Origin: Propionibacterium sp. | GTDB lineage: Bacteria > Actinomycetota > Actinomycetes > Propionibacteriales > Propionibacteriaceae | NCBI GenBank assembly: GCA_012517405.1 | Contig: JAAYVB010000019.1 | Location: 1-47,952 of the forward strand | Direction of reading: 5' to 3' | DNA: 47,952 bases | Shown here: positions 1 to 10,291 of the stretch, one piece after another | Layout of the letters: every line of letters begins with the position of its first letter | Position numbering within the stretch: the stretch's first letter is position 1 | Program-made: the position numbers and the translations under genes | Notes under the pieces: model-generated | Told to the model about the DNA's origin: nothing | The model's database searches: none | Seen by the model: the letters and a program-made list of their open reading frames with translations, nothing else

Positions 1-2048
1 GCCGCCATCGCGTCACGATTCACCGACTCCAGCGGACGATAGGTGCCGTCGGGGTATCCGGTAGTGATCTGTGTGCTGTTCAACCAGGCGATCTCTTTGT
101 AATAGACGTTGTCGGTGCCGACATCGGTGAACGGCGAGGTAGTCGGCGGCGTATACGCCGGAGAGCCGGCCAGTCGGTACAGGAAAGCCGCCATCGCGTC
201 ACGGGCGACCGGCTGAACCGGGCGGAATTCCCGCGTTCCGTTGCTCAGCTTCCATCCGGTCGTCACGCCCTGATCGGCCAGCCACATGATCTCCGTGTAG
301 AACTGGTTGTTCGCGTCGACATCGGTGAAGCTGATGACCTCCTTGGTCGCCGTGACCGTCATGGTGTCGGTCGACGACAATCCGGCGCTGGCAACCGTCA
401 ACTGGAAAACATAGGTACCTTCGGTGATCGGCGCAATGAATGTCGGCTTCGCAATTGTGGCGTTCGACAGCGTGACCGCAGCGCCGGAGATCTGCGTCCA
501 CGCATAGGTCAATGTTGTACCAGGATTCGGGTTGGTCGAGCCTGATGCGTCCAGAGTCACCTGATCGCCTGTGTAGACAGATTGGTCAGGTCCAGCGTTC
601 GCCACGGGATTCTGCGGCGCTGTCGCGGTGATGGTGACGGTACCCGTGGCGGTCCCCGTCGGACTACTGACCGTGAGCTTGAACACGTAGGTTCCGGCAG
701 CGGTCGGGGTGAAGGTCGGCTTGACCACGGTAGCCGACGACAGCGTCACGCTCGGACCGGAGGTCTGCTCCCACCGGTAGGTGAGTGCGCCCGTTGGGGT
801 TGTGGAATTCGAGCCGTCCAGGGTCACCAGAGCGTTGGTCACCACCGACTGATTCTCCCCGGCACTAACCACCGGCGGATTGGAGTTGACGGTGATCGTG
901 ACGTCGTCGGTGGACGTAGCTCCGCCACCGGTGACAGTCAGATCAAAGGTGTAGTCGCCGGCCGCGGTCGGAGTGAATGTAGGACGGGACGATGTCGAAC
1001 TGCTGAGGGTCACCGTTGGGCCGGCGGTCTGTCTCCAGCTATAGGACAAGCCAGAAACACCGGTTGAACCAGTTCCGTCGAGGGTCACCAAGGTGCCGGC
1101 GCCGACCTCCTGATCTGAGCCGGCGTTTGCTGCCGATGTGCTCCGCGAGATGTTAATAACGTATTGACGCTGAATCCAGCCACGGCTCCAATACTCGTCC
1201 CAGTCGACTTCGTCGTCATAGCCGGCGTAAGCGTCGAAGGCGCTCTCTTTGCGGTCCAGATCGCTACCGAAAATGTTCTGGGGCCACGCACCGTTATTGA
1301 CGAAGTCCCCATAGCCGAGGTAGCTGCTGAGAATGACATCATTTTCGTAAGCGTTCATCGTGTCGCGTGCCAAGTACGCGACCGAGTGATGATCGTAATG
1401 GTCCTGATCGGCACCGTAATAGGACACGTAATTCTGGGTGCGGATCCAGGTGCTGTCCTTGTCCTGCACAACATCGAGCAAGGCGCTGCGCAACGAACTC
1501 GCGGTATACGATGCGCTCCCGTCAACTGCCGAAATGCTCGAGATGGCGCCCGTCAGCAGGCGGTAAAGGCTCTGGTAACCCCGGGCCGCCGAACCTGTAC
1601 CGAGCGGGAACCCGTCGGGCAGGCGCATGAACACCAGCGACACGTTCGGGGAGTCGTTCAACGTGCGTAGACGCACCGACTTACCACCCAGCGAGATCGT
1701 GCTGGTCGACCAGTCGTCGTCGACTCCGGCCATGTCGGCCCACGCCGCCTCGGCTCCTTCCTCACGCGACTGCCAGTAGTCGTTCCCATAGCCGGAATCG
1801 CCAGCAGTGACGAATACCGAACGGACGCAGCGTCCGGCATCCACGTCGCGCAGCAGATCAGGGCTTTGAAACAGCAGATCATCATCTTGATGCGCGATGA
1901 TCTGGATGGCTCCGCCGGCGCAGTCCTGCGTCCCCACAGCGAACGCGTTGGGCGCAGACACCAGGCTCAGGGACGTCAACAGGACCACCATGACCGAAAT
2001 CAACGCCATCCAACGCCTACGCGTACTGTGCTCAGCGACTCGATCCAC
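1..2048 (-). CDS. Secreted PIG-L-type deacetylase with three PKD-like repeats and S-layer homology domains (3' end outside window)
   Basis: The frame is open from a GTG at 2048, preceded by a GGGGGAG ribosome site, to the window edge (682 residues seen). Residues about 13-37 form a signal peptide. The catalytic domain opens with IIAHQDDDLLF (His53, Asp55-57), the metal-binding AHPDDE-type motif of PIG-L/LmbE deacetylases, and carries the second metal motif DHYDHH near residue 215. Three repeats of about 85 residues follow (about 306-567), each with a VTLDGS-like start, a YxWxQTSGP core and PTFTP..AGxYxF ends, as in PKD/K319L-type Ig folds. SLH-like repeats begin near 568 (ISFTDVDANNQFYTEI) and 637 (SPFTDVGTDNVYYKEI), including ITTGYPDGTYRP. 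I infer an enzyme that removes acetyl groups from an amino sugar or glycoconjugate while held at the cell surface. The substrate is unknown and the C-terminus is not seen. Confidence 0.85.
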   Translation of the reverse strand, partial: MDRVAEHSTRRRWMALISVMVVLLTSLSLVSAPNAFAVGTQDCAGGAIQIIAHQDDDLLFQSPDLLRDVDAGRCVRSVFVTAGDSGYGNDYWQSREEGAEAAWADMAGVDDDWSTSTISLGGKSVRLRTLNDSPNVSLVFMRLPDGFPLGTGSAARGYQSLYRLLTGAISSISAVDGSASYTASSLRSALLDVVQDKDSTWIRTQNYVSYYGADQDHYDHHSVAYLARDTMNAYENDVILSSYLGYGDFVNNGAWPQNIFGSDLDRKESAFDAYAGYDDEVDWDEYWSRGWIQRQYVINISRSTSAANAGSDQEVGAGTLVTLDGTGSTGVSGLSYSWRQTAGPTVTLSSSTSSRPTFTPTAAGDYTFDLTVTGGGATSTDDVTITVNSNPPVVSAGENQSVVTNALVTLDGSNSTTPTGALTYRWEQTSGPSVTLSSATVVKPTFTPTAAGTYVFKLTVSSPTGTATGTVTITATAPQNPVANAGPDQSVYTGDQVTLDASGSTNPNPGTTLTYAWTQISGAAVTLSNATIAKPTFIAPITEGTYVFQLTVASAGLSSTDTMTVTATKEVISFTDVDANNQFYTEIMWLADQGVTTGWKLSNGTREFRPVQPVARDAMAAFLYRLAGSPAYTPPTTSPFTDVGTDNVYYKEIAWLNSTQITTGYPDGTYRPLESVNRDAMA

Positions 2049-2176
2049 GGTTTACTCCCCCGGCTGAACGTATCGACAGGAACTCACAGCTGCTCTCCAG
2101 CTGTCTGCTGTCAGACATGCAATAATTGAGCATTATAGCAAGATCGTTTAATCATGCCAACACTAGGGGGAACGCA

Positions 2177-2767
2177 GTGAATCGTAGATCCAAGAGGTCG
2201 AGGTGGCTCATCATCGGTGCCGCGGCCGTGGTCATCGCGATCGCGGTGCTCCTGTTCGTCGGCTACAGCAGTGGCAACTCGCCGCAGGCTCCGAGCTCGA
2301 CGGCGTCATCAAATGACTCGACCAGCTCATCGACCTACAGCCCCTACACGCCGGCTTCAGCCTCACCCACACCCCCCACAGCCACCGATCTGCAGGGGTA
2401 CATCCCTGCGGAGTTCGACGGCTACACCTGGGACCCCAGCGACGATGATCCGACCGCCATGGAGGCCGGAGCGGTCACTGCCTCGTCGGGCACCTTCCAA
2501 TCGGACGATCAGGCGTTGCTTGCCAATCTCGCCGAGTGGAGTTCCGTGGAGGAGGCCGCCGCGTTCGCTCAGCAGCGCGGCGAAGACGAGAATCCCGGAC
2601 AGACACCGCTGGTGGATGGCGACATCAACTCTGGCGCCGGCCACTACTGGTACTACGCCCTGGATGACCAAACAGGAATGATCTACTGGTATTTCGGCAC
2701 TTTCACCGGTCAACTACGCGGTGATCCCCAATCCGTACAGGAGTTCTTCCTGGGCTTCCCCCGGTAG
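2177..2767 (+). CDS. Membrane-anchored extracellular protein of unknown function
   Basis: I do not recognise this 196-residue protein. The GTG at 2177 has a strong AGGGGGA ribosome site six bases upstream, so it is preferred over a TTG 51 bases earlier. The N-terminus is basic (NRRSKRSR) followed by one hydrophobic segment at about residues 12-30, then a Ser/Thr/Pro-rich linker of about 40 residues typical of wall-spanning stalks. The remainder is an acidic soluble domain rich in aromatic residues (GHYWYYALDD, MIYWYFGTF) without cysteines or an evident catalytic motif. It is divergent from the PIG-L surface protein, separated by about 130 bases that must hold both promoters. It converges with the GtrA-like gene, the stop codons lying four bases apart. 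Confidence 0.7.
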   Translation: MNRRSKRSRWLIIGAAAVVIAIAVLLFVGYSSGNSPQAPSSTASSNDSTSSSTYSPYTPASASPTPPTATDLQGYIPAEFDGYTWDPSDDDPTAMEAGAVTASSGTFQSDDQALLANLAEWSSVEEAAAFAQQRGEDENPGQTPLVDGDINSGAGHYWYYALDDQTGMIYWYFGTFTGQLRGDPQSVQEFFLGFPR

Positions 2768-2771
2768 AGAC

Positions 2772-3230
2772 TCACTCGGCTACTGGACCCGCGGGCGGCT
2801 CGCTCACGGCGTCAGGGCTTGCGGTGGCCTTGCTCCGCGGGTATACCCAGTACTTCATGATCGGGAAGTTCCACATGGTCATCGCAGCGGTCGAGACGAT
2901 CTTGCCCACCAGGTAGAGATCGAAGAAATAGTCGAATCCCTCAACGATCGCCGATGTCAGCACGAGATTGACGAGCAACAGGATGCCGTAGCGCACCGCT
3001 GAGTTGCCCATACCCAAGTCAGCGCTGAAAGTGAACTTGCGCTGCAACAAGAAGCTGTAGAGCGTCGACAACGTATATGCGCATGCCGCAGCCAGCCAGG
3101 CCGGCAGCCCGGCACCCGACTTCAGTGCCCACAGCGTCCCGAAATCAAGAACGAACGCCGACCCGCCGACCAGCACGTAACGCACCAACTGCCAGAAGAC
3201 GGGCGGCAGTTTGTCGAGCAGATCCTTCAT
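2772..3230 (-). CDS. GtrA-like small polytopic membrane protein
   Basis: The 152-residue product begins MKDLLDKLPPVFWQLVRYVLVGGSAFVLD, the GtrA/DPMS family opening (RYxxVGG.....D). Four hydrophobic segments follow, with the family-typical N/FxxxRKFTF motif (LLQRKFTF) in the middle. GtrA-like proteins are thought to move polyprenyl-phosphate-linked sugars across the membrane or to assist the partner GT2 enzyme. The ATG lies one base past the stop of the upstream multi-TM gene (TGAAATG), which indicates translational coupling. An upstream in-frame start at 3266 would overlap that gene by 35 bases and is less likely. Together with the GT2 and multi-TM genes it resembles a GtrA-GtrB-GtrX module. 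The substrate sugar is not determined by sequence. Confidence 0.85.
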   Translation of the reverse strand: MKDLLDKLPPVFWQLVRYVLVGGSAFVLDFGTLWALKSGAGLPAWLAAACAYTLSTLYSFLLQRKFTFSADLGMGNSAVRYGILLLVNLVLTSAIVEGFDYFFDLYLVGKIVSTAAMTMWNFPIMKYWVYPRSKATASPDAVSEPPAGPVAE

Positions 3231-3231
3231 T

Positions 3232-5403
3232 TCACTCGCTTGCCTCTTCCCGGCGCGACCGGGCATGCTTTGCCACGAACAGTCCTTGAGCTGCGGCGGC
3301 GAGCACTGCGACCACCAGCACCGGCACTGCGATGTTGTAGCCGGGCACCGTGAACGTCACGTTGACCTCGGCGTCGGTCAGATCGCCTGGTAGATCGACC
3401 TGCACCAGGCCGATCGCGTTGGTGCTCACCGGCACCTGCTCACCGTTCACCTCGGCCCTGTAGCCAGGCCAAGCCAGTCGGGCAAAGGTCAATGAACCGC
3501 CGATGGCTTCGGTCGAAACTGTGAGAGTATCGCTCGTGTCGGTTGACACAGCTGACGCGACACTGGTTCCCTCAGCTATGGACAGCCTCGAATCCGGCCA
3601 GTCCAACGGCTCTTCGCGGACGAAGATCGTCACCCAGTCATTGCTTTCGGTCTTTCGCCAGCCCATCGGCGGCTCGTACTCGGGGGCGTACTTCACCAGA
3701 TCGTTCTCGACCACGATGGTGTTGATCCTCATCGCATCGACCACCGGGACGTCGGTATCCCGAACTATTCGGAACGCCTTCAGCAATCCCAGATCGCAGG
3801 TTGAACCGGCATGATTGATGCACATCGCCACCGAGAACGCGCTGAACCCGATGCCCGAGTAGCTGGCCGTGCTTTCCACGCCGCTCACAGCCGGTATGTT
3901 GCCGAAAAGCAACCACTCGCTCGCTTGGCCGCGTTCCTCCAACGGGCTCAGTCCGCCCTCGGCGATCTGGAGCACGGGTCCCTGGATTCGCTCGCCGTAG
4001 TCGGCAACAGCCGTATCCGATGGGAACCACCACTTGGAGACGTCGTCGTTGTACGGCACCCAGATGATCTGCAGAACCAGCGTGGTGAGGGTCCCAACGA
4101 TCAGGAGGCCGGGCAGAAAACGCTCGTGCTTCAGGGCCAGGAAGATCATCAAGGCGACCAGCACCGATTGCACCGCTAAGGCGGTGAGATGGCGCCCCAC
4201 GAGCTCGTGAGCCATCAGGAAAGCGAGCACTGCGCCGACGAAGATGATGAAGAAGCTGCCCGCTGCCCGCAGCTTCCAGGCGCTGGTGCGTAGGCCGTGC
4301 GACAGCACCACCGCGATGATCACGAAAAGTGTCAGCCACAGATACTCAAGCAGGCGAACCGGCCAGCGGAAGAGCCAGATCTGCGATGGTCCGAGCACCA
4401 GGAGCAGATAGACGGCAAAGAACAGCCACAGGCCGGCCATCTGCTTGACCTTGGTGCGCAAAATCGGCCAATTGAGCCACGGCAGAATCGGCAGCATAAA
4501 CCATGCCGAATAGGTGACCGGCACGCTGCTGCCCTGTCCCGTCCAGATAACGATGTTGGGCAGCATGCTCGACGTCGATGTCGCCATTAGCATCAGGGAA
4601 TTGGGGGCCAAGAAGCCGTCGTTGATGATGCCCTTGGTGGTGCGCCAGCCCACATCGGAACTGAGCAGCAACGGCAGGTAGGCCACCAGCGCGGTGCTGC
4701 CTACCAGACCTCCCATCAAGACCAACTTCCATAGCGCCCGGTAGTGCTTCTGCAGCACCGCTTCGAGGGCGAGACCCATGAGCACGATGACCGCCGACAG
4801 CGCTCCGTATGGGTTGCCGTTGGTGATCAGCAGGTATCCGAAGATGAAACCGATGAACGGGTTGAGAGTGCCGTTCAAGACGCGGTGTGCCGCCCACCAG
4901 AACCAGGCCGTCCATACGGTGGCCATTAGTCCAGCGATCCAGCTCGAGGTGTCGTAGTAGAGGGTGAATCCAGCGAAAGGCAACGCGACCGCCATCGCAG
5001 CCGCCGGCCAAGGCTTCGCGCCGTATTCTCGGGCGAGCAGGAAACCGCCCATGGCCAGCATGACCTGCCAGAACGCCTTGATGATGAAGGCCGAAACAGC
5101 CATGTCCGGAATCTTGGCAACGATCATCATCATCATGAGATTGACCGGATTCCACAACCCGAACTGGGCTTCGGCTGCGAGGTTGCCGCCCATCCATAGG
5201 TCAGGACGCAAGGTGGGCCAGTGGCCCTGCCAAAGATCGGTGCCGACCGTGTACCAGGTGGGCAGAAAGACTGCAGCGGAATCGTCCCAGAAGTAGAACT
5301 CGTGCGACTGGATGAACACGATCACCGACCCGAGCAGCACCGCGAGAACGACCACCAGCGGCGCCAGACCGCGATGACGCTGCGGCATGGCTTGGTAGCT
5401 CAC
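3232..5403 (-). CDS. Large multi-TM membrane protein, YfhO/GT-C glycosyltransferase-like
   Basis: This 723-residue protein has an N-terminal membrane segment, an extracellular loop with acidic residues (HEFYFWDDSAAVFLPTW, where the DD corresponds to the acidic position of GT-C enzymes), about a dozen further hydrophobic helices to near residue 450, a soluble extracytoplasmic domain of about 200 residues, and a last helix before a basic tail (KHARSRREEASE). This layout matches the bacterial YfhO/GT-C membrane glycosyltransferases, which use polyprenyl-phosphate sugars as donors. The neighbours supply the donor (GT2) and a flippase-like protein (GtrA), so it is the natural candidate for the transferase. 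The GTG at 5403 has AGGAAGG about twelve bases upstream. An ATG five codons in is an alternative. Confidence 0.75.
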   Translation of the reverse strand: MSYQAMPQRHRGLAPLVVVLAVLLGSVIVFIQSHEFYFWDDSAAVFLPTWYTVGTDLWQGHWPTLRPDLWMGGNLAAEAQFGLWNPVNLMMMMIVAKIPDMAVSAFIIKAFWQVMLAMGGFLLAREYGAKPWPAAAMAVALPFAGFTLYYDTSSWIAGLMATVWTAWFWWAAHRVLNGTLNPFIGFIFGYLLITNGNPYGALSAVIVLMGLALEAVLQKHYRALWKLVLMGGLVGSTALVAYLPLLLSSDVGWRTTKGIINDGFLAPNSLMLMATSTSSMLPNIVIWTGQGSSVPVTYSAWFMLPILPWLNWPILRTKVKQMAGLWLFFAVYLLLVLGPSQIWLFRWPVRLLEYLWLTLFVIIAVVLSHGLRTSAWKLRAAGSFFIIFVGAVLAFLMAHELVGRHLTALAVQSVLVALMIFLALKHERFLPGLLIVGTLTTLVLQIIWVPYNDDVSKWWFPSDTAVADYGERIQGPVLQIAEGGLSPLEERGQASEWLLFGNIPAVSGVESTASYSGIGFSAFSVAMCINHAGSTCDLGLLKAFRIVRDTDVPVVDAMRINTIVVENDLVKYAPEYEPPMGWRKTESNDWVTIFVREEPLDWPDSRLSIAEGTSVASAVSTDTSDTLTVSTEAIGGSLTFARLAWPGYRAEVNGEQVPVSTNAIGLVQVDLPGDLTDAEVNVTFTVPGYNIAVPVLVVAVLAAAAQGLFVAKHARSRREEASE

Positions 5404-5440
5404 GACGCTGATACCTTCCTGCCTATCGACGACATATGGC

Positions 5441-6400
5441 TCATTGAGTCAACTCCCGGGGGTGTCCTTCCGGCAGCTCGAAGCCGCCGTGATCGGCGAC
5501 GATGAAGGGCGGACGCCGCTTCACCTCGTAGTAGATGCGTCCGACGTATTCGCCGACCACACCGAGAAAGATCAGCTGGATGCCGCCGAACAGGCAGACC
5601 GCCGCGACGGTGGTGATGTAGCCGGGCACTTCGACCCCGGCGACCGCGGCCGCGATGATCAGGTAGATGACGTAGAGGAACGAGAGTCCGGTCATCGTGA
5701 AACCGAAGTAGATGGCGGCGCGCAGCGGTGCGTTGTTGAACGACATGATGCCGTCGATGCCGTAGTTGAGTAGCCGGCCCATCGACCAGCGCGAGGCGCC
5801 GCCGCCGTAGCGCTCCTGGTTCTTATAGTCGATCGTGTAGCGCGGAAAACCAACCCAGGAGAACAGTCCTTTGGAAAAGCGGTTGCTTTCTCGCATCGCC
5901 AGCAGCGCGTCCACGGCCCGGCGGGACAGCAGCCGGAAATCGCCGACGCCGTCTTCCATCGGCACGTCGACCAGCTTGTTGACCAACCGGTAATACAGCC
6001 TCGACAAGGCGGTACGGAAGGCCGGATCACCGTCACGGGTGCGGCGCGCCACGACCTGGTCGTACCCCTCGCGGTAGTGCTCGATCATCTCGTTGACCAG
6101 CTTGGGTGGATGCTGCAAGTCGGCGTCCATGATGACGACCGCATCGCCCTTCGCATAGGTCAGGCCCGCGTGCATCGCGGCTTCCTTACCGAAGTTGCGG
6201 CTGAAGCTGACGTACTTGACTCGTGAATCGCGTTCGTTGTGCTCCTGCATCAGCTCCAGCGTGCGGTCACGGCTTCCGTCGTTGACCAGGACCAGCTCGA
6301 GTTCGACATCGGGGGCGTCGATAGCCTTGAAGACCTCTGCGACCAGCGCGTCGAGCACCGACTCTTCGTTGTGGCACGGCACCACGACAGACAACAGCAT
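5441..6400 (-). CDS. GtrB/DPM-type polyprenyl-phosphate glycosyltransferase (GT2)
   Basis: The enzyme transfers a sugar from a nucleotide donor to polyprenyl phosphate at the inner face of the membrane. The 319-residue protein starts MLLSVVVPCHNEE, has VNDGSRD, MDADLQHPP (metal-binding DxD region) and the GGxSR motif (YGGGASRWSM) of the GtrB/Arn-type GT2 family. Two C-terminal hydrophobic hairpins end in VGEYVGRIYYEVKRRPPF, a hallmark of GtrB/YkoT-like enzymes. The ATG at 6400 is chosen because GGAAGG lies seven bases upstream. A GTG five codons earlier lacks this. It begins the three-gene group GT2 - multi-TM - GtrA and lies 86 bases beyond rmlB. Confidence 0.9.
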   Translation of the reverse strand: MLLSVVVPCHNEESVLDALVAEVFKAIDAPDVELELVLVNDGSRDRTLELMQEHNERDSRVKYVSFSRNFGKEAAMHAGLTYAKGDAVVIMDADLQHPPKLVNEMIEHYREGYDQVVARRTRDGDPAFRTALSRLYYRLVNKLVDVPMEDGVGDFRLLSRRAVDALLAMRESNRFSKGLFSWVGFPRYTIDYKNQERYGGGASRWSMGRLLNYGIDGIMSFNNAPLRAAIYFGFTMTGLSFLYVIYLIIAAAVAGVEVPGYITTVAAVCLFGGIQLIFLGVVGEYVGRIYYEVKRRPPFIVADHGGFELPEGHPRELTQ

Positions 6401-6486
6401 GGGCAGACCTTCCACCGGGGGTTTTGATGCTTCCCGGACGCGGCAACGTCCACACTAGGCTAGCACGCGGCTCACAGGTGGCCCGG

Positions 6487-7748
<1,262 letters not shown>

Positions 7749-7834
7749 GCATCCATGATGACAACCCCATCGTGGTCTGACTACAAGGCTCTTACCAACG
7801 ATGACCTAAAATGGCAACGACGTTTGGAGGTTCC

Positions 7835-9040
7835 ATGACAGCATCCCCGCTTCAGCTGACTCGCCGGACCGCGCTGGTGGGTGCGGCGGGCCTCACCCTC
7901 GCCGGATGTGCCGACGGTGTCGGCGGTTCTTCGGGTTCGGACAGCCCCTCGGCGCCTCAGGACGCGCAGCCGACCGCTAACGGCAACAGCGAGGCGGTCA
8001 TCACTGTCAGCTCTGCCCATGGTCTGGACGCCATGTGGCCGAACGAACCGCTGGACATCTCCGTTGAGAACGGCACGATTTCGTCGGTGAAGGTGACCGA
8101 TGCGTCCGGCGCCGAGATCCCCGGCAAGGTGGCGGGCAGCCAGTGGACGCCCGATCGTGGCACCCTGCTGCCGCGAGCGACCTACTCGGCCGAGGTCACC
8201 GCCCAGGATTCGAAGAAGCGTGAACAGGTCTCGACGGCAGCCATCAGCACCGTCAATCCGAACCTGGTCATCGAGGTGGATTTCCGCTACGCCGATGGAA
8301 CGGTGATCGGCAACGGCATGCCGATCTGGGTGCGTTTCGACATGCCCGTCAACGACGACCAGCGCGCGGCCATCGAGAAGACGGCGTCCGTGGTGACCAG
8401 CCCGGTGCAGGAGGGCTCCTTCGGCTGGGTCGACGGCACCACGCTGTACTGGCGTCCGAAGGAGTACTGGCAGGCGGGTTCGACGGCGCACGTCGAGGTG
8501 AAGGCCGGCGGGCTGCCCGCCGGAGACACCTGGATTCTTGCCGATTCGCAAGCCGACTACGTCTACGGCGATCTGCGCGTCATGTACACCGATATCGACA
8601 ACCACTCGCTGACCTGCTACCAGAATGGTGCCGTCGTCAACACCATTCCGGTGAGCTGCGGCAAACCCGGATTGGAAACGATGACCGGCACCAAGGTCAT
8701 CATGGACAAGCAGAGCCCGGTGGTGATGGACTCGGAAACCTTCGGGGTGAACAACGAGTCTCCGGAGGGCTACAAGCTCAACGTATATTTCGCGCAGCGG
8801 ATCACCTGGTCGGGTGAGTACTTCCACGCAGCACCCTGGGCGGACTACGCGCACGGCTACCAGAACGTCAGCCACGGCTGCACCGGTATGAGCGATGCCA
8901 ACGCCCAGTGGCTGTTCAACTTCACCCTGATCGGCGATCCGGCAGAATTCGTCGGCAGCACCTTCCCGGTGCAGGCCTATCAGACGATCGGCTGCTGGAC
9001 CTACAGCTGGGAGGATTGGCAGCTGCAAAGCGCCTTGTGA
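7835..9040 (+). CDS. L,D-transpeptidase lipoprotein with Ig-like domains
   Basis: The enzyme forms 3-3 peptidoglycan cross-links outside the membrane. The ATG at 7835 follows TTGGAGG at a good distance. An ATG eight codons earlier has no ribosome site. The N-terminus carries LTRRTALVGAAGLTLAGC, a signal with a twin-arginine-like pair and a lipobox (LAGC), then a Ser/Gly linker. Two Ig-like modules (about 45-130 and 130-240) precede the YkuD domain, which has GKPGLETMTGT and the active-site motif SHGCTGMSD (His347, Cys349), with an aromatic C-terminal tail. The 401-residue length and order match actinobacterial Ldt proteins of the LdtMt2 kind. It is transcribed away from acyP. Confidence 0.93.
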   Translation: MTASPLQLTRRTALVGAAGLTLAGCADGVGGSSGSDSPSAPQDAQPTANGNSEAVITVSSAHGLDAMWPNEPLDISVENGTISSVKVTDASGAEIPGKVAGSQWTPDRGTLLPRATYSAEVTAQDSKKREQVSTAAISTVNPNLVIEVDFRYADGTVIGNGMPIWVRFDMPVNDDQRAAIEKTASVVTSPVQEGSFGWVDGTTLYWRPKEYWQAGSTAHVEVKAGGLPAGDTWILADSQADYVYGDLRVMYTDIDNHSLTCYQNGAVVNTIPVSCGKPGLETMTGTKVIMDKQSPVVMDSETFGVNNESPEGYKLNVYFAQRITWSGEYFHAAPWADYAHGYQNVSHGCTGMSDANAQWLFNFTLIGDPAEFVGSTFPVQAYQTIGCWTYSWEDWQLQSAL

Positions 9041-9109
9041 TCGGCTGATCGTGGGCGCTGCGCCGATGGGCTCGGCGTCGCGGTTTCAGGTCTCCGCCAC
9101 AATGGTGAC

Positions 9110-10174
9110 ATGCTCACTGACGGAATCGCCTACCAGGCAGACCCGGCCCGCTATGACGGGTCCATGATCTATCGCCGCTGCGGGCGCTCGGGGCTTCTGC
9201 TGCCAGCCATCTCGCTGGGGCTGTGGCAGAACTTCGGCGACCTTCATCCGGCCGGAACCCAGCGCGAGATCGTGCGCGCCGCCTTCGACGCCGGCATCAC
9301 GCACTTCGACCTCGCCAACAACTACGGGCCGCCACCCGGCCAGGCGGAAATCAACTTCGGCGAGCTGTTGCGCACGGATCTGGCCCCCTACCGCGACGAA
9401 CTGGTGATCTCGACCAAGGCCGGATACGACATGTGGGCCGGTCCGTACGGGGCGGGCGGTGGTGGACGCAAGTATGTGCTCTCGTCGCTTGATCAGTCGC
9501 TGCGCCGTCTTGGTCTCGACTATGTCGACATCTTCTACTCGCATCGCTTCGATCCGCAGACCCCGCTCGAGGAGACCATTTCCGCGCTCGACCACGCCGT
9601 CCGCTCGGGCAGGGCGCTGTACGTGGGCATCAGCAGCTACTCGGCCGAACGCACCCGCCAGGCGGCCGAGATCGCCCGCGAGCTCGGCACGCCACTGCTC
9701 ATCCATCAGCCCAGCTACTCGATGATCAACCGCTGGATCGAGCAGCCCTCGCCGTCGGACGGAACGCTGATCGAGCAGGCATCGAACCAGGGCATGGGCA
9801 TCATCGCCTTCAGCGCCTTGGCCCAGGGCCTGCTGACCGATCGCTATCTGGGTGGCGTGCCCACCGACTCGCGGGCCGCCCGTGGTGGCTCGCTGCCGTC
9901 CGACACGCTGACCGACGAACTCGTGTCGCGGCTGCGTTCGCTCAATGCCATCGCGCAGCGGCGCGGCCAGTCGCTGGCCCAGCTGGCGATCGCCTGGGTG
10001 CTGCGCGATCAGCGGGTCACCTCGGCGCTGATCGGGGCGTCCAGTGTGAAGCAGCTGCAGACCTCGCTCGGCGCGCTGCAGAACCTGACGCTGGACGACG
10101 ACGAGCTGGCCGAACTCGACACGTACGCGGTGGACGCGGGCGTCAACCGCTGGGCGAAGTCGTCCAACAGCTGA
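9110..10174 (+). CDS. Aldo/keto reductase, YghZ (L-glyceraldehyde-3-phosphate reductase) subfamily
   Basis: The 354-residue protein begins with the YghZ-type leader, YRRCGRSGLLLPAISLGLW, and has the AKR catalytic set: FDLANNYGPPPG (Asp, Tyr), ISTKAGYDMW (Lys) and FYSHRFDP (His). GIIAFSALAQGLLTDRY and the NADP-binding region ALIGASSVKQLQ follow. The E. coli homologue reduces L-glyceraldehyde 3-phosphate and detoxifies aldehydes. The substrate here cannot be fixed from sequence. It stands alone between the transpeptidase and a convergent hydrolase, in a typical housekeeping position without operon partners. Confidence 0.9.
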   Translation: MLTDGIAYQADPARYDGSMIYRRCGRSGLLLPAISLGLWQNFGDLHPAGTQREIVRAAFDAGITHFDLANNYGPPPGQAEINFGELLRTDLAPYRDELVISTKAGYDMWAGPYGAGGGGRKYVLSSLDQSLRRLGLDYVDIFYSHRFDPQTPLEETISALDHAVRSGRALYVGISSYSAERTRQAAEIARELGTPLLIHQPSYSMINRWIEQPSPSDGTLIEQASNQGMGIIAFSALAQGLLTDRYLGGVPTDSRAARGGSLPSDTLTDELVSRLRSLNAIAQRRGQSLAQLAIAWVLRDQRVTSALIGASSVKQLQTSLGALQNLTLDDDELAELDTYAVDAGVNRWAKSSNS

Positions 10175-10291
10175 CCGCCGCTGTCCACGCAACGATCCCA
10201 GCGGCGGGTTGGAATGCCAGCAGTTGACGCCGGTTCCGGCAGCCGCTGGGCACGGGACCAGGGCCTTCGGCAGCCGCCGGGTGGCACGGGG

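Noticed and set aside
7781..9028. 415-codon antisense frame over the L,D-transpeptidase
   Set aside because: It mirrors the real gene's codon pattern, has no homology, and the sense protein has full YkuD motifs.
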